A stretch of DNA of 64,000 bases from Clostridiales bacterium. GTDB taxonomy: Bacteria > Bacillota > Clostridia > Oscillospirales > Oscillospiraceae. Shown in pieces: positions 30,546 to 38,371 of this stretch. The notes under the pieces are model-generated. The model was not told where the DNA came from, did not search any database, and saw nothing but the letters and a program-made list of their open reading frames with translations. The translations under genes were made by a program, and so were the position numbers. The stretch covers positions 232,557 through 296,556 of the forward strand of contig CABIXV010000001.1 of the NCBI GenBank assembly GCA_902362775.1. Direction: 5' to 3'. Positions within the stretch are counted from its first letter, which is position 1, and each line of letters begins with the position of its first letter.

Positions 30546-30572
30546 GGGCGGGGGATCAACCCCCGCTTTTTG
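30546..30572. terminator. Terminator shared by the Cys-rich gene and the cyclo-ligase gene
   Basis: Stem GCGGGGG/CCCCCGC (30548-30554 with 30560-30566), 5-nt loop, T5 on the plus strand, CCTTTTG on the minus strand. It spans the stop codon of the opposing gene. Confidence 0.85.
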
Positions 30573-31155
30573 CCGAAGAAAGGTGGGACAGGCACTCCTC
30601 CTCGGTGACCACCAGGTCCACCGGGATATCATAAGGTCCCCTAGGCAAACGGTCCTGCAGGAGAGCGGCCCGGCACAGCCCCACCTTCCACCCGGAGCAG
30701 CCGGCCAGCCACCGGTCATAGTAGCCGCCGCCGAAGCCCAGGCGGTAGCCCTCCCGGTCATAGCACAGGCCGGGGACCAGGATCAGGTCGATGGCCGCCC
30801 GCTCCAGCAGAGGGGCCTGTTCGTCCGGCTCCAGAAGGCCAAAGGCCGCCGGCACCAGCGGGCGGTCCGAGGCATACCCACGGACCTCCATCCCCCTGCC
30901 GGGGAGCATCCGGGGCAGGCCCACCACCTTCCCCCGCTCCGCCAGCTGGCGGACCAGCTCTCCAGTGTCCGGTTCCCGCTCTGGGATGCCCCAAAAGGCG
31001 AAGATCGTCTTTGCGCCCTCCACTTGGGGCAGAGATAGGAAGTGGGCAAAGAGTGCCCGGTCGCTCTCCCGCCGCTCTGACGAGGGCAAAGCCGCCAGCC
31101 ATCGACGGACTGTTCGGCGCAGCGCCGCCTTCTCTTCAGTAACAGATGGAAGCAC
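30556..31155 (-). CDS. 5-formyltetrahydrofolate cyclo-ligase
   Basis: A 199-aa ATP-dependent enzyme that returns 5-formyl-THF to 5,10-methenyl-THF. The basic N-terminal EKAALRRTVRRWLAAL, the central IFAFWGIPEREPDT and the hallmark LGFGGGYYDRWL near the C-terminus are present. The GTG at 31155 has GGAGGA five nt upstream and overlaps the end of the DJ-1 gene by 20 bp, which implies coupling. The longer frame to 31215 begins inside that gene and is unlikely. Confidence 0.93.
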   Translation of the reverse strand: MLPSVTEEKAALRRTVRRWLAALPSSERRESDRALFAHFLSLPQVEGAKTIFAFWGIPEREPDTGELVRQLAERGKVVGLPRMLPGRGMEVRGYASDRPLVPAAFGLLEPDEQAPLLERAAIDLILVPGLCYDREGYRLGFGGGYYDRWLAGCSGWKVGLCRAALLQDRLPRGPYDIPVDLVVTEEECLSHLSSAKSGG

Positions 31156-31684
31156 AGACTTCCTCCGCTCTCTCCCGGCCGGCCAGGTATTCCACCAGCG
31201 CCAGTCCGAAATCAAAGGCGGAGCCGGCCGCCTGCCCGGTAATCAGCTTGGCTGGGCCATCCACCACCACGTGGGACGGGCTGTCAGCTGCCACGGCTCC
31301 GTTCATCTGTCCCTCCATGCCGGGATAGCAGATGGCCCGTCTGCCCTCCAGCAGCCCCCACCTGCCCAACAGCGTAGGGGCCGCACAGATGGCGGCCAGA
31401 GGGATTCCCCGCTTCGCCGCCTCCCGGACCAGCTTCTCCACAGTAGGTTCCTGGCCCAGCTTCTGTACTCCCACACCGCCGCCGGGCAAAACCAGCATGT
31501 CGGCCCGGTCCAGCTCCACCTGGTCCAAAGTCAGATCCGCTTTTATTGTGATCTGCCGGCCTCCGGCCACCATCGCTCCGTCTGTGGACACCAGGGCCGT
31601 TTCCACGCCTCCTCGGCGGAGCAGGTCGGCGGGGACCAGGGCCTCCGCCTCTTCAAAGCCGGGAGCGAGCAGGATATAGACCAT
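31136..31684 (-). CDS. DJ-1/PfpI family protein
   Basis: A 182-aa member of the DJ-1/ThiJ/PfpI superfamily. It has an N-terminal LLAPGFEEAEALVPADLLRRGG with the conserved Glu (E14), LVLPGGG and the nucleophile elbow AAICAAPTLLG (C100). These proteins are linked to glyoxal and glycation defence, chaperone or protease activities, and the precise role cannot be read from sequence. Third gene of the wecG-tmk operon; it overlaps the following cyclo-ligase gene. Confidence 0.93.
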   Translation of the reverse strand: MVYILLAPGFEEAEALVPADLLRRGGVETALVSTDGAMVAGGRQITIKADLTLDQVELDRADMLVLPGGGVGVQKLGQEPTVEKLVREAAKRGIPLAAICAAPTLLGRWGLLEGRRAICYPGMEGQMNGAVAADSPSHVVVDGPAKLITGQAAGSAFDFGLALVEYLAGRERAEEVCASICY

Positions 31685-31700
31685 ATTAGAATACCTCCTT

Positions 31701-32369
31701 TTACAGTAAGGGGGTCACCAGGGACCAGATCTCCTGGTGTATCTCCTGGATGGAGCGGAGCTGCCCCTCCCTGTCTAAACAGGAGATCCGCTTCCAGCCC
31801 AGCTCCCCAATGGCCTGGTGGGCGCAGGCGCGGCAGGTGGCTAGATACTCCGTGTCCAGCTCATGGATGTCCGCTTTGGTATGGGTGGCCGACTCCCGGC
31901 CGCGCAGCAGCTCCACCGACTTTTCGGTAGGCATATCCAAATAGAGCACCAGGTCAGGCCGGGGCAGTCCCAGCTTGTCGTGTTCAAAATCGTCCAGCCA
32001 GCGGAGGAAGGCGGTCCGCTCCCCCTCTGGGCACTTGGCCCCCTGGTGGACCGCGTTGGAGGTGGTATACCGGTCGGTAAGGACCAGGCCCCCCCCGTCG
32101 TAGTATTCCCCCCACACCTTTTTTAAGGAGGCGTATCGGTCCACCGCGTAAAACGCGGAGGCGGCGTAGGGATTTACGTCCCCTGGATGGCTGCCGAACT
32201 CACCCCCTAGGTACATCCGGATCAGAGCGGAGGACGGCTCCTGGTACTGGGGAAATACCAGCTTTTTGTACCCTTGGCCCATGGCGTCCAGCCGCTGGCA
32301 CAGCTGGCCGAACTGAGTGGACTTGCCAGAGCCGTCGGTCCCTTCAATGACGATCAGCCGGCCCCTCAT
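31701..32369 (-). CDS. tmk: Thymidylate kinase
   Basis: A 222-aa dTMP kinase, last committed step to dTDP for DNA. The P-loop is EGTDGSGKST (residues 9-18); the central nucleotide/substrate region has DRYTTSNAVHQG and the LID-like arginine region GRESATHTKADIHE. It belongs to the longer deoxynucleoside-kinase-like tmk form common in Clostridia. The ATG overlaps the wecG stop as ATGA and has GGAGGGA seven nt upstream. Confidence 0.93.
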   Translation of the reverse strand: MRGRLIVIEGTDGSGKSTQFGQLCQRLDAMGQGYKKLVFPQYQEPSSALIRMYLGGEFGSHPGDVNPYAASAFYAVDRYASLKKVWGEYYDGGGLVLTDRYTTSNAVHQGAKCPEGERTAFLRWLDDFEHDKLGLPRPDLVLYLDMPTEKSVELLRGRESATHTKADIHELDTEYLATCRACAHQAIGELGWKRISCLDREGQLRSIQEIHQEIWSLVTPLL

Positions 32370-33106
32370 GACTGGTCCCTCCTGCCCCTCAGGCGGGCGC
32401 CGGCGGACTTGACCAGCACAAGGGGCAGCTTGGCCATCCGTCCCGCACGCTTTGGCTCCTTCTTCAGGCGGTAGGCCCACTCCAAACCCAGCTTCCGCCA
32501 AGATTCGGGCGCCCGCTCCACGTTGCCGGCAAAGACATCCAGGGCGCCCCCCAGGCCAATGGCCAGACGAGCGCCTGTGTGCCTGCCCCACCGGGCCATC
32601 CACTTCTCCTGCTTGGGCGCGCCCAGGCAGACAAACAGCAGATCGGGCCGAGCGGCGGCCACCTCCAGCAGCACGGCCTCCTCGTCCTTAAAATAGCCGT
32701 CATGAGTGCCGCACAGGACGATATTAGGGTGTTGCTCCAGGATGCGGCGGCCGGCCTCCTGGGCCACGCCGGGCTTCGCCCCCAGCAGGTAGAGCCGACC
32801 CCCCATCTGGTCCAGCTTGGCCAGCATATCAGCGGCAAATTCGATGCCGGGAACCCGCTCCTTCAGGGGTGTGCCCAGTATCTTGGCCGAATAGACCACA
32901 CCAATGCCGTCTGGGATGACCAGGTCGGCACTGTTGAGCACTTGGCGGAAGTCGGCGTCTTTTTCCGCCGCCAGGATAAATTCCGGATTGGGTGTCACCA
33001 CATAGTGGAACTGGTCCTGCTCCAGCATGGCGGCGCCCAGCTGGGCAGCCTCCTGCCGGGACACGTCGTCAAACCGGACACCCAGAATATCTTTCTTCAA
33101 AGCCAT
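32366..33106 (-). CDS. WecG/TagA/CpsF family glycosyltransferase
   Basis: A 246-aa enzyme of the family that transfers ManNAc or ManNAcA-type sugars to undecaprenyl-PP-GlcNAc in teichoic acid or surface polysaccharide synthesis. Features: LGVRFDDVSRQEA, VVTPNPEFILAAEK, DLVIPDGIGVVY, ERVPGIEF and LFVCLGAPKQEKWM. The ATG at 33106 lies directly against GGAGGG, too close for good initiation, whereas a TTG two codons later has ideal spacing; the exact start is open. First gene of the operon with tmk. Confidence 0.93.
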   Translation of the reverse strand: MALKKDILGVRFDDVSRQEAAQLGAAMLEQDQFHYVVTPNPEFILAAEKDADFRQVLNSADLVIPDGIGVVYSAKILGTPLKERVPGIEFAADMLAKLDQMGGRLYLLGAKPGVAQEAGRRILEQHPNIVLCGTHDGYFKDEEAVLLEVAAARPDLLFVCLGAPKQEKWMARWGRHTGARLAIGLGGALDVFAGNVERAPESWRKLGLEWAYRLKKEPKRAGRMAKLPLVLVKSAGARLRGRRDQS

Positions 33107-33152
33107 CCCTCCCAGGGAACAGTAAAGCATTGCCCAATGGGCATATGCCAGG

Positions 33153-33180
33153 ATTATAGTATTTTACCACGCTCTGGCAA
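33153..33180 (-). promoter_or_regulatory. Promoter of the wecG-tmk operon
   Basis: Minus strand TTGCCA (33175-33180), 16-bp spacer, TATAAT (33153-33158). Confidence 0.8.
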
Positions 33181-33248
33181 AAAAGTCTATGAATTTTCCA
33201 TGAAGGTTTGTCCAAGGCGGACATTGGAACACCTGCGCTTTCTTACCG

Positions 33249-33277
33249 TTGACTTTCCCCCGCTCTTTCCTCATAAT
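33249..33277 (+). promoter_or_regulatory. Promoter of the pyruvate kinase-like gene
   Basis: TTGACT (33249-33254), 17-bp spacer, CATAAT (33272-33277), 41 bp before the start; GGGAGG precedes the ATG. Confidence 0.65.
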
Positions 33278-33318
33278 AATAGATACCGTAAGGCATCACA
33301 TACACGGGAGGTACCCTC

Positions 33319-34302
33319 ATGGAATTTTATGGGACCTTAGGCGGGCTCTGCCGTGACCGGGCTCTGTTGGTCCGCCTGTTCCGAGCCGGGATGACTGGGG
33401 CCAGGCTCAACCTGTCCCACACCAGCCTGTCCCAATGCTCCGCTCTGCTAGAGGAGCATTTCTTTCCCGCGGCACGACAGGCCGGGGTGGACCGCCCCCA
33501 TCTCATCATCGACCTGCAGGGGCCGGAGCTGCGGCTAGGCACACTCCCCATCCCCATCCCCATCAAGACCGGAGACGATATCCTGCTTGGCCAGGACGGC
33601 CTCCCTGTCCCCCAGGTAGTGGTGTCCAGCGCCAAGCCGGGGGACCAGATCTCCATTGACGACAGCGCCATTCTCCTAGAGGTGAAAAAGGCCAGCTCCT
33701 CTGTGCTGCTGTGCCGGGTGCTGCGGGGCGGCACTCTACACAGCAGGAAAAGCCTGGCTATTCTAGGAGTATACCCGGATACACCGGTCCTCACCCAGGA
33801 GGATCTGATGAATCTGGACCTGGCTGGACAGTTTGGAGTGACCCACATTCTTCAGCCCTTTGTCCGGGGACAGGAGGATATCCGGGCACTGCGCCAGGCC
33901 TTGGACCAGCGTGGGCTGGGCCGCATCCAAATCATGGCCAAAATAGAGAACCGCCAGGGTCTGGACCATCTGGAGGAGATCATCTCCGCCGCCGACCAGC
34001 TCTGCATCGCACGGGGCGACCTTGGAAACTCCATGCCCCTCTGGGAGCTGCCTGGGGTTCAGAAGGATATCGCCCGGCGGTGCGTGGCCGCGGGTCGTGA
34101 CTTCTGCCTGGTCACCCAGCTATTGTGGTCCATGGAGCATCGTCCGGTGCCCACCCGGGCCGAGGTATGCGATATTTACAACGGCGTGCTGGACGGGGCC
34201 TCCTCTCTGATGCTCACCGGGGAAACCGCCGCTGGCCAGTACCCTGTCCGGGCGATGGAATATCTTGTCAAAACCGCCCACGAGGCGGAGAAAGGACTCT
34301 AA
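33319..34302 (+). CDS. Truncated pyruvate kinase-like protein (barrel only)
   Basis: 327 aa, against about 470-590 for ordinary pyruvate kinases. The TIM-barrel core is recognisable: ARLNLSH (R29, N31, H34), IIDLQGPELRLG (D65), MAKIENRQGLDHLEEI (K208, E210), CIARGDLGNSMPLWELPG (D234), VTQLL (T266) and TRAE...DGASSLMLTGETAAGQYP. The allosteric C-terminal domain is absent. The usual Lys of DTKGPEIR is Gln here and the N-terminal TxGPxS loop is changed. Most phosphate and metal ligands remain, so weak or altered activity on an enol-phosphate is possible. It is followed at 2 bp by a flavodoxin-fold reductase. Confidence 0.85.
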   Translation: MEFYGTLGGLCRDRALLVRLFRAGMTGARLNLSHTSLSQCSALLEEHFFPAARQAGVDRPHLIIDLQGPELRLGTLPIPIPIKTGDDILLGQDGLPVPQVVVSSAKPGDQISIDDSAILLEVKKASSSVLLCRVLRGGTLHSRKSLAILGVYPDTPVLTQEDLMNLDLAGQFGVTHILQPFVRGQEDIRALRQALDQRGLGRIQIMAKIENRQGLDHLEEIISAADQLCIARGDLGNSMPLWELPGVQKDIARRCVAAGRDFCLVTQLLWSMEHRPVPTRAEVCDIYNGVLDGASSLMLTGETAAGQYPVRAMEYLVKTAHEAEKGL

Positions 34303-34304
34303 GC

Positions 34305-34919
34305 ATGGAACGTCTGCTTTTTTTGGATGCCTGTGTACGGGGGCCTGAGCTGTCCCGTACCTGGCGGTTGTGCCAGCGTTTTTTGGAGGAATATACTACG
34401 CTACATCCCCAGGCGCAGGTCTGCCACAGAGATTTGAGAGAGTCTCTGCCCATCCTGACAGGGGAGCTGGCCCACCAACGTGACGGCTGGATCGCCCGCG
34501 GGGAAGATGATCCACGGCTGACCCCCGCCCGCGAGATCGCCTCGGCCGATCTGGTGGTCGTGGGCGCCCCTTACTGGGACCTCTCCTTTCCCGCCGTTTT
34601 GAAGGTCTATTTGGAGTGGTCCAGTGCGCTGGGCATCACCTTCCGCTATGCCGAGGACGGGCGGCAGGTCGGACTGAGCCAGGCCCGCGCCCTGGTCTAT
34701 CTCACCTCCGCCGGCGGCCCCGTAGAGGGGCAGAATTACGGCTTTGACTACCTAAAAGCCCTGGGCGCTATGTTTGGGATTCCCCACGCCTACTGTGTGG
34801 CCGCGGAGGGCCTGGATATCCAGGGAACCGACGTCCAGGCTGTCCTTCGCCGTGCCGGAGATAGGGCCGCCGCCTTGGCCCGCCAGCTGGCCCAGGAGCC
34901 GATGTGCCTTCATGGATAG
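34305..34919 (+). CDS. NAD(P)H-dependent oxidoreductase, flavodoxin-like fold
   Basis: A 204-aa FMN-binding quinone/azo reductase of the AzoR/NQO-like Flavodoxin_2 type. The phosphate loop follows the first strand (LLFLDACVRGPELSRTWRL), and ADLVVVGAPYWDLSFPAVLKVYLEW and LTSAGGPVEGQNYGFDYLKALGAMFGI are family hallmarks. The ATG comes 2 bp after the pyruvate kinase-like stop, with AAAGGA inside that gene, so translation is probably coupled. A palindromic terminator follows. Confidence 0.9.
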   Translation: MERLLFLDACVRGPELSRTWRLCQRFLEEYTTLHPQAQVCHRDLRESLPILTGELAHQRDGWIARGEDDPRLTPAREIASADLVVVGAPYWDLSFPAVLKVYLEWSSALGITFRYAEDGRQVGLSQARALVYLTSAGGPVEGQNYGFDYLKALGAMFGIPHAYCVAAEGLDIQGTDVQAVLRRAGDRAAALARQLAQEPMCLHG

Positions 34920-34938
34920 TCCCCGCCCCTCCTTTAGA

Positions 34939-34972
34939 TTTGGAGCGCCATATGGCGCTCCAAAATTTTTTC
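34939..34972 (+). terminator. Terminator after the flavodoxin-fold gene
   Basis: A 26-bp perfect palindrome (34939-34964, arms TTTGGAGCGCCAT/ATGGCGCTCCAAA) followed by ATTTTTTC. Confidence 0.9.
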
Positions 34973-35108
34973 TCATTTTCCCTTCTCTCTTCCTTTCTCC
35001 GCCGGATAGGGTACTGTAACCACGGGGCCCACCCACGAAGGCCGGTCCCTATCCCCCACCTTACCCGGCGGTTCAGCCGCCTGACTGTTCAGAAAGGATG
35101 ACACGTAT

Positions 35109-38100
35109 ATGAAGCACAAGAGGTTTTTTCCCCGCCTGACCAGCCTGCTCTGCACTCTGGCCATGTCCCTGTCCCTTGTCCCTGCCGTCTCGGCCGCCAG
35201 CCAGCCGGAGCCCCTGATCTCCACCAACCGATATGGCTACTACAACGGTAACTGGGCCGTCCCCCGCTCCTCCTATCTATACCAGGATGGCCAGGACCTG
35301 GTTCGGGTGGAGTACCGGAAGGGCAGCCAGCTGGTGAATGGCCAGACTGGCCAGTTCCTGGAGTGGCTCACACCCACCACCCTAGTGGTAGAAACCTATG
35401 ACAGCCACTTCCAGTTGAAGGAGACTAGAGAACTGGAAGTAGAGCTCCCAATCTGGGGCGGCTTCTTTGCCGGGGAGGACTACAACTTCGTGGTTTTCGG
35501 CCAGGAGAATCCCTCAGAGAGCGACAGCGCCGAGGTAGTCCGGGTGGTCAAATACTCCAAGAGCTGGGAGCGGCTGGACCAGGCCAGCCTAAGAGGGGCC
35601 AACACCACCATCCCCTTTGACGCCGGCGGCTTTACCTGCGCCGAGGACGGCGGCCTGCTGTACATCCGCACCAGCCACGAGATGTACACCAGCTCCGACG
35701 GTCTGAACCACCAGGCCAGCCTGTCCTTCACAGTCCGCCAGGAGGACATGACCATCTCCGACGCGGCCTCCGCTGTGTCCAATCCCGCCACGGGCTATGT
35801 ATCCCACTCCTTCAACCAGCTGATGCTGGTGGACCAGGAGGGCAGGCTGGTCGCGCTGGACCACGGCGATGCCTATCCCCGTGGAGCGTCCCTGTACCGC
35901 TGTGACGGCCAAAGCGGGCGGCGGGGGACCCAGCTCCTAGTAGCCAGCTGGCCTGGTTCCATCGGCGCCAACGTGACCGGCGCCCAGGTCACCGGTCTGG
36001 CCGAGACCTCCACCGGCTACCTCACCGCGTACAGCTACACTGGGAAGGGCGCTTCCTCCAACCTGACCGCCGACGTGAAAAACATCTATCTGGCTTACAC
36101 CAGCAAAGATGATTTCTCTCAAAGCGGCACCAGGACCCGCCAGATCACCTCTTACGCCAACGGCGGGAACATCTATGGTTCCCAGCCCGTCCTTGTCCCC
36201 ACCAGCCTGGAGGATGGCTATATCATCTGGTCTATGGCGGAGAAGGCGGACAACGGCTACTACTACAACACCGATTCCATCGGCTATGCCCGCTACTCCG
36301 CCGAGGGCTCGGTGTCTGACCTCAGGACCGCCGAGGGCGTCATGGCCTCCGACTGCACCCCCATCGTCTACAACGGACAAGTGGTGTGGTACGCCACCGA
36401 TGACTCCGTCCCCGTGTTCTATGTTCTGGACGAGGACGGCGTCACCGCTTACCCCACAGCGGGAGAGGAGTCTGAGCCGCCCGCGGAGCCTGAACAGCCG
36501 GAGCGGCCCAGCCGGCCCTCCGCCCTGTCCGATCCCCGCCAGGCAGCCACCATTCGGCAGGCTGTGGAGCAGGCAGATCTTCTCTCCCGTCGGATCGTAC
36601 TGAGCAACCCCAGCCGTCTGGCTATCCGGGAGGACGGCTCCCTGTGGGACGCAGGCCCCGGCTATCTCACCGAAGATGAGACGGCCCAGCCCCCCGTCAA
36701 GCTCATGGATGGCGTGCGCCAGATCTGCCGCTCAGACAATGACCTGCTCCTGGCCGTAAAGGAGGACGACACTCTCTGGGCCTGGGGCTACTATGTGGGC
36801 TCCCTAGGGCTGCTGGACAGCTTTGACGCCTGGTCTGAAACTCCCATCAAGGTGGCGGACAATGTCCGATCTGTGGCCACCGGCAAATTCGGCGCCATGG
36901 TGGTGCGTACCGACGGCTCTCTGTGGTACTACGGCCTTGTGAGCGCGGGAGAGGACGGTTCGGGCACCGACTATGGCGCCGCCGACCCCGATTCCTACGG
37001 ACCCCACCATGTGATGGACAATGTGGTCATGGTGGATGCCGGCCTGTCCCGCTACGTGGCCCTGAAAGAGGATGGCTCCGTCTGGGTCTGGGGCGCCGAC
37101 GGCTATGGCGGCGACGGCAAGATGATTCTCTACAACGGCGACGCTCCTCTGCCCCTGACCAAACTGCTGGACGGCATGACCTCCGTCGGTATGGAGGGGG
37201 AGAGCGGCTGGGCCATCGATCAGGAGGGCGGCCTGTGGACCTGGGGTGTCAATGACAATGGCGAGGTGGGCAACGGCATGGCCTATGACACCGTCACCCC
37301 TTGGAGCGAGGGAGTTGGGCAGTCCACGCCCGTCAAGATCATTGACCGGGATGTAATCTCCGCCGAGCGGGGCGCCGCCGTATTAAAAAACGGTGATCTA
37401 TACACCTGGGGCATTACCGAAGAGGGAGGCGACACGGTTTCCAGCTACGGCTTCCACGTCCAGAGCTTCCCCATCAAAACCGGGGAGGACACTGTTATCG
37501 CCAATACCGCTCTCTGCTCTGATGGCTCCCTCCACGCCCCAGATGGCGAGGTTCTCATTGACGGTATCTTTACCCCCAGCGGCCAGTCTGTCCAAGGGAC
37601 GGCGGACCAGGAGCGGAAGCCCAGCGGCACCTCAACGCCCGGTCAAACAGAGCGGCCCGACCAAGGTGCCGCCCCCCACTTCTCCGACATCAAGGCGGGC
37701 CAGTGGTTCCAGCCCTACGTGGAGAAGGTAGTCCAAAACGGACTGATGACCGGCATGGGAGACGAAAGGTTCGAGCCCGGCGGCGACCTGTCTATCGCCC
37801 AGACTCTGGTGCTGGCCTATCAGATCCACAGCCGTGAGAGCGGCGGCCCGCTGCCCCGGATCTCCGGCGGCTGGTATATGCCCTATTACCAGTACTGTCT
37901 GGACAACGGCATCCTCACCGTCCGTGACTTTCCTCAGTCCTGTCTGAACGACAAGGCCACACGGTATGATATGGTCGCCATTCTGGATCAGGCCATCCCC
38001 GATGACCAGATGGAGGCAATCAACACCGTCCGGGACGGCGATGTCCCCGACTTGGGGGAGGGGGATGAGCTGGGCGATGTGGTCTATCGGTGGTACCGGG

Positions 38101-38219
38101 CCGGTGTGCTCACTGGGGACGAGGAGGGCCGCTTCCACGGCGGCAGCGACATCACTCGGGCCGAGGTGTCGGTCATCCTCTGCCAGCTCACTGGGCTGGC
38201 GGACCGGGCCAGGCTGTGA
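35109..38219 (+). CDS. Secreted surface protein with RCC1-like repeats and SLH domains
   Basis: A 1036-aa exported protein. The signal peptide ends near PAVSAAS (residue ~29). Residues ~35-450 form a repeat-rich region of unknown fold (aromatic and Gly-rich). A Pro/Glu linker (EESEPPAEPEQPERPSRPS) precedes RCC1-like propeller repeats (~500-830) with SLWDAGP, TLWAWGYY, SVWVWGADG, GLWTWGVNDNGEVG and DLYTWGI. The C-terminus (~855-1036) carries S-layer homology segments such as FSDIKAGQWFQPYVEKVVQNG and VYRWYRAGVLTGDEEGRF, which would anchor it to wall polymer. The ligand is unknown. Confidence 0.88.
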   Translation: MKHKRFFPRLTSLLCTLAMSLSLVPAVSAASQPEPLISTNRYGYYNGNWAVPRSSYLYQDGQDLVRVEYRKGSQLVNGQTGQFLEWLTPTTLVVETYDSHFQLKETRELEVELPIWGGFFAGEDYNFVVFGQENPSESDSAEVVRVVKYSKSWERLDQASLRGANTTIPFDAGGFTCAEDGGLLYIRTSHEMYTSSDGLNHQASLSFTVRQEDMTISDAASAVSNPATGYVSHSFNQLMLVDQEGRLVALDHGDAYPRGASLYRCDGQSGRRGTQLLVASWPGSIGANVTGAQVTGLAETSTGYLTAYSYTGKGASSNLTADVKNIYLAYTSKDDFSQSGTRTRQITSYANGGNIYGSQPVLVPTSLEDGYIIWSMAEKADNGYYYNTDSIGYARYSAEGSVSDLRTAEGVMASDCTPIVYNGQVVWYATDDSVPVFYVLDEDGVTAYPTAGEESEPPAEPEQPERPSRPSALSDPRQAATIRQAVEQADLLSRRIVLSNPSRLAIREDGSLWDAGPGYLTEDETAQPPVKLMDGVRQICRSDNDLLLAVKEDDTLWAWGYYVGSLGLLDSFDAWSETPIKVADNVRSVATGKFGAMVVRTDGSLWYYGLVSAGEDGSGTDYGAADPDSYGPHHVMDNVVMVDAGLSRYVALKEDGSVWVWGADGYGGDGKMILYNGDAPLPLTKLLDGMTSVGMEGESGWAIDQEGGLWTWGVNDNGEVGNGMAYDTVTPWSEGVGQSTPVKIIDRDVISAERGAAVLKNGDLYTWGITEEGGDTVSSYGFHVQSFPIKTGEDTVIANTALCSDGSLHAPDGEVLIDGIFTPSGQSVQGTADQERKPSGTSTPGQTERPDQGAAPHFSDIKAGQWFQPYVEKVVQNGLMTGMGDERFEPGGDLSIAQTLVLAYQIHSRESGGPLPRISGGWYMPYYQYCLDNGILTVRDFPQSCLNDKATRYDMVAILDQAIPDDQMEAINTVRDGDVPDLGEGDELGDVVYRWYRAGVLTGDEEGRFHGGSDITRAEVSVILCQLTGLADRARL

Positions 38220-38249
38220 GCTCCTATCCCCACCGGCCCCCAGAGTCCG

Positions 38250-38286
38250 AAAAAACCTGGGTCCCGAAATGGGACCCAGGTTTTTT
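38250..38286 (+). terminator. Terminator after the SLH protein gene
   Basis: Perfect 16-bp stem (38250-38265 with 38271-38286), 5-nt loop; the last six pairs are A-T and give the T6 tract. Confidence 0.92.
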
Positions 38287-38288
38287 CC

Positions 38289-38317
38289 TTGCCCTTCTTG
38301 GGAAAGACTGTTATACT
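38289..38317 (+). promoter_or_regulatory. polA promoter
   Basis: TTGCCC (38289-38294), 17-bp spacer, TATACT (38312-38317), 54 bp before the polA ATG. Confidence 0.7.
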
Positions 38318-38371
38318 GTAAGATGTAATTTTATGTCCGGCCTTCTGCCGGAGTGAGAGGGAGCTCCCGCT

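Noticed and set aside
30548..30566. Terminator after the Cys-rich gene counted twice for the two facing genes
   Set aside because: It is one hairpin that spans the stop codon of the cyclo-ligase gene and can act in both directions; annotated once.
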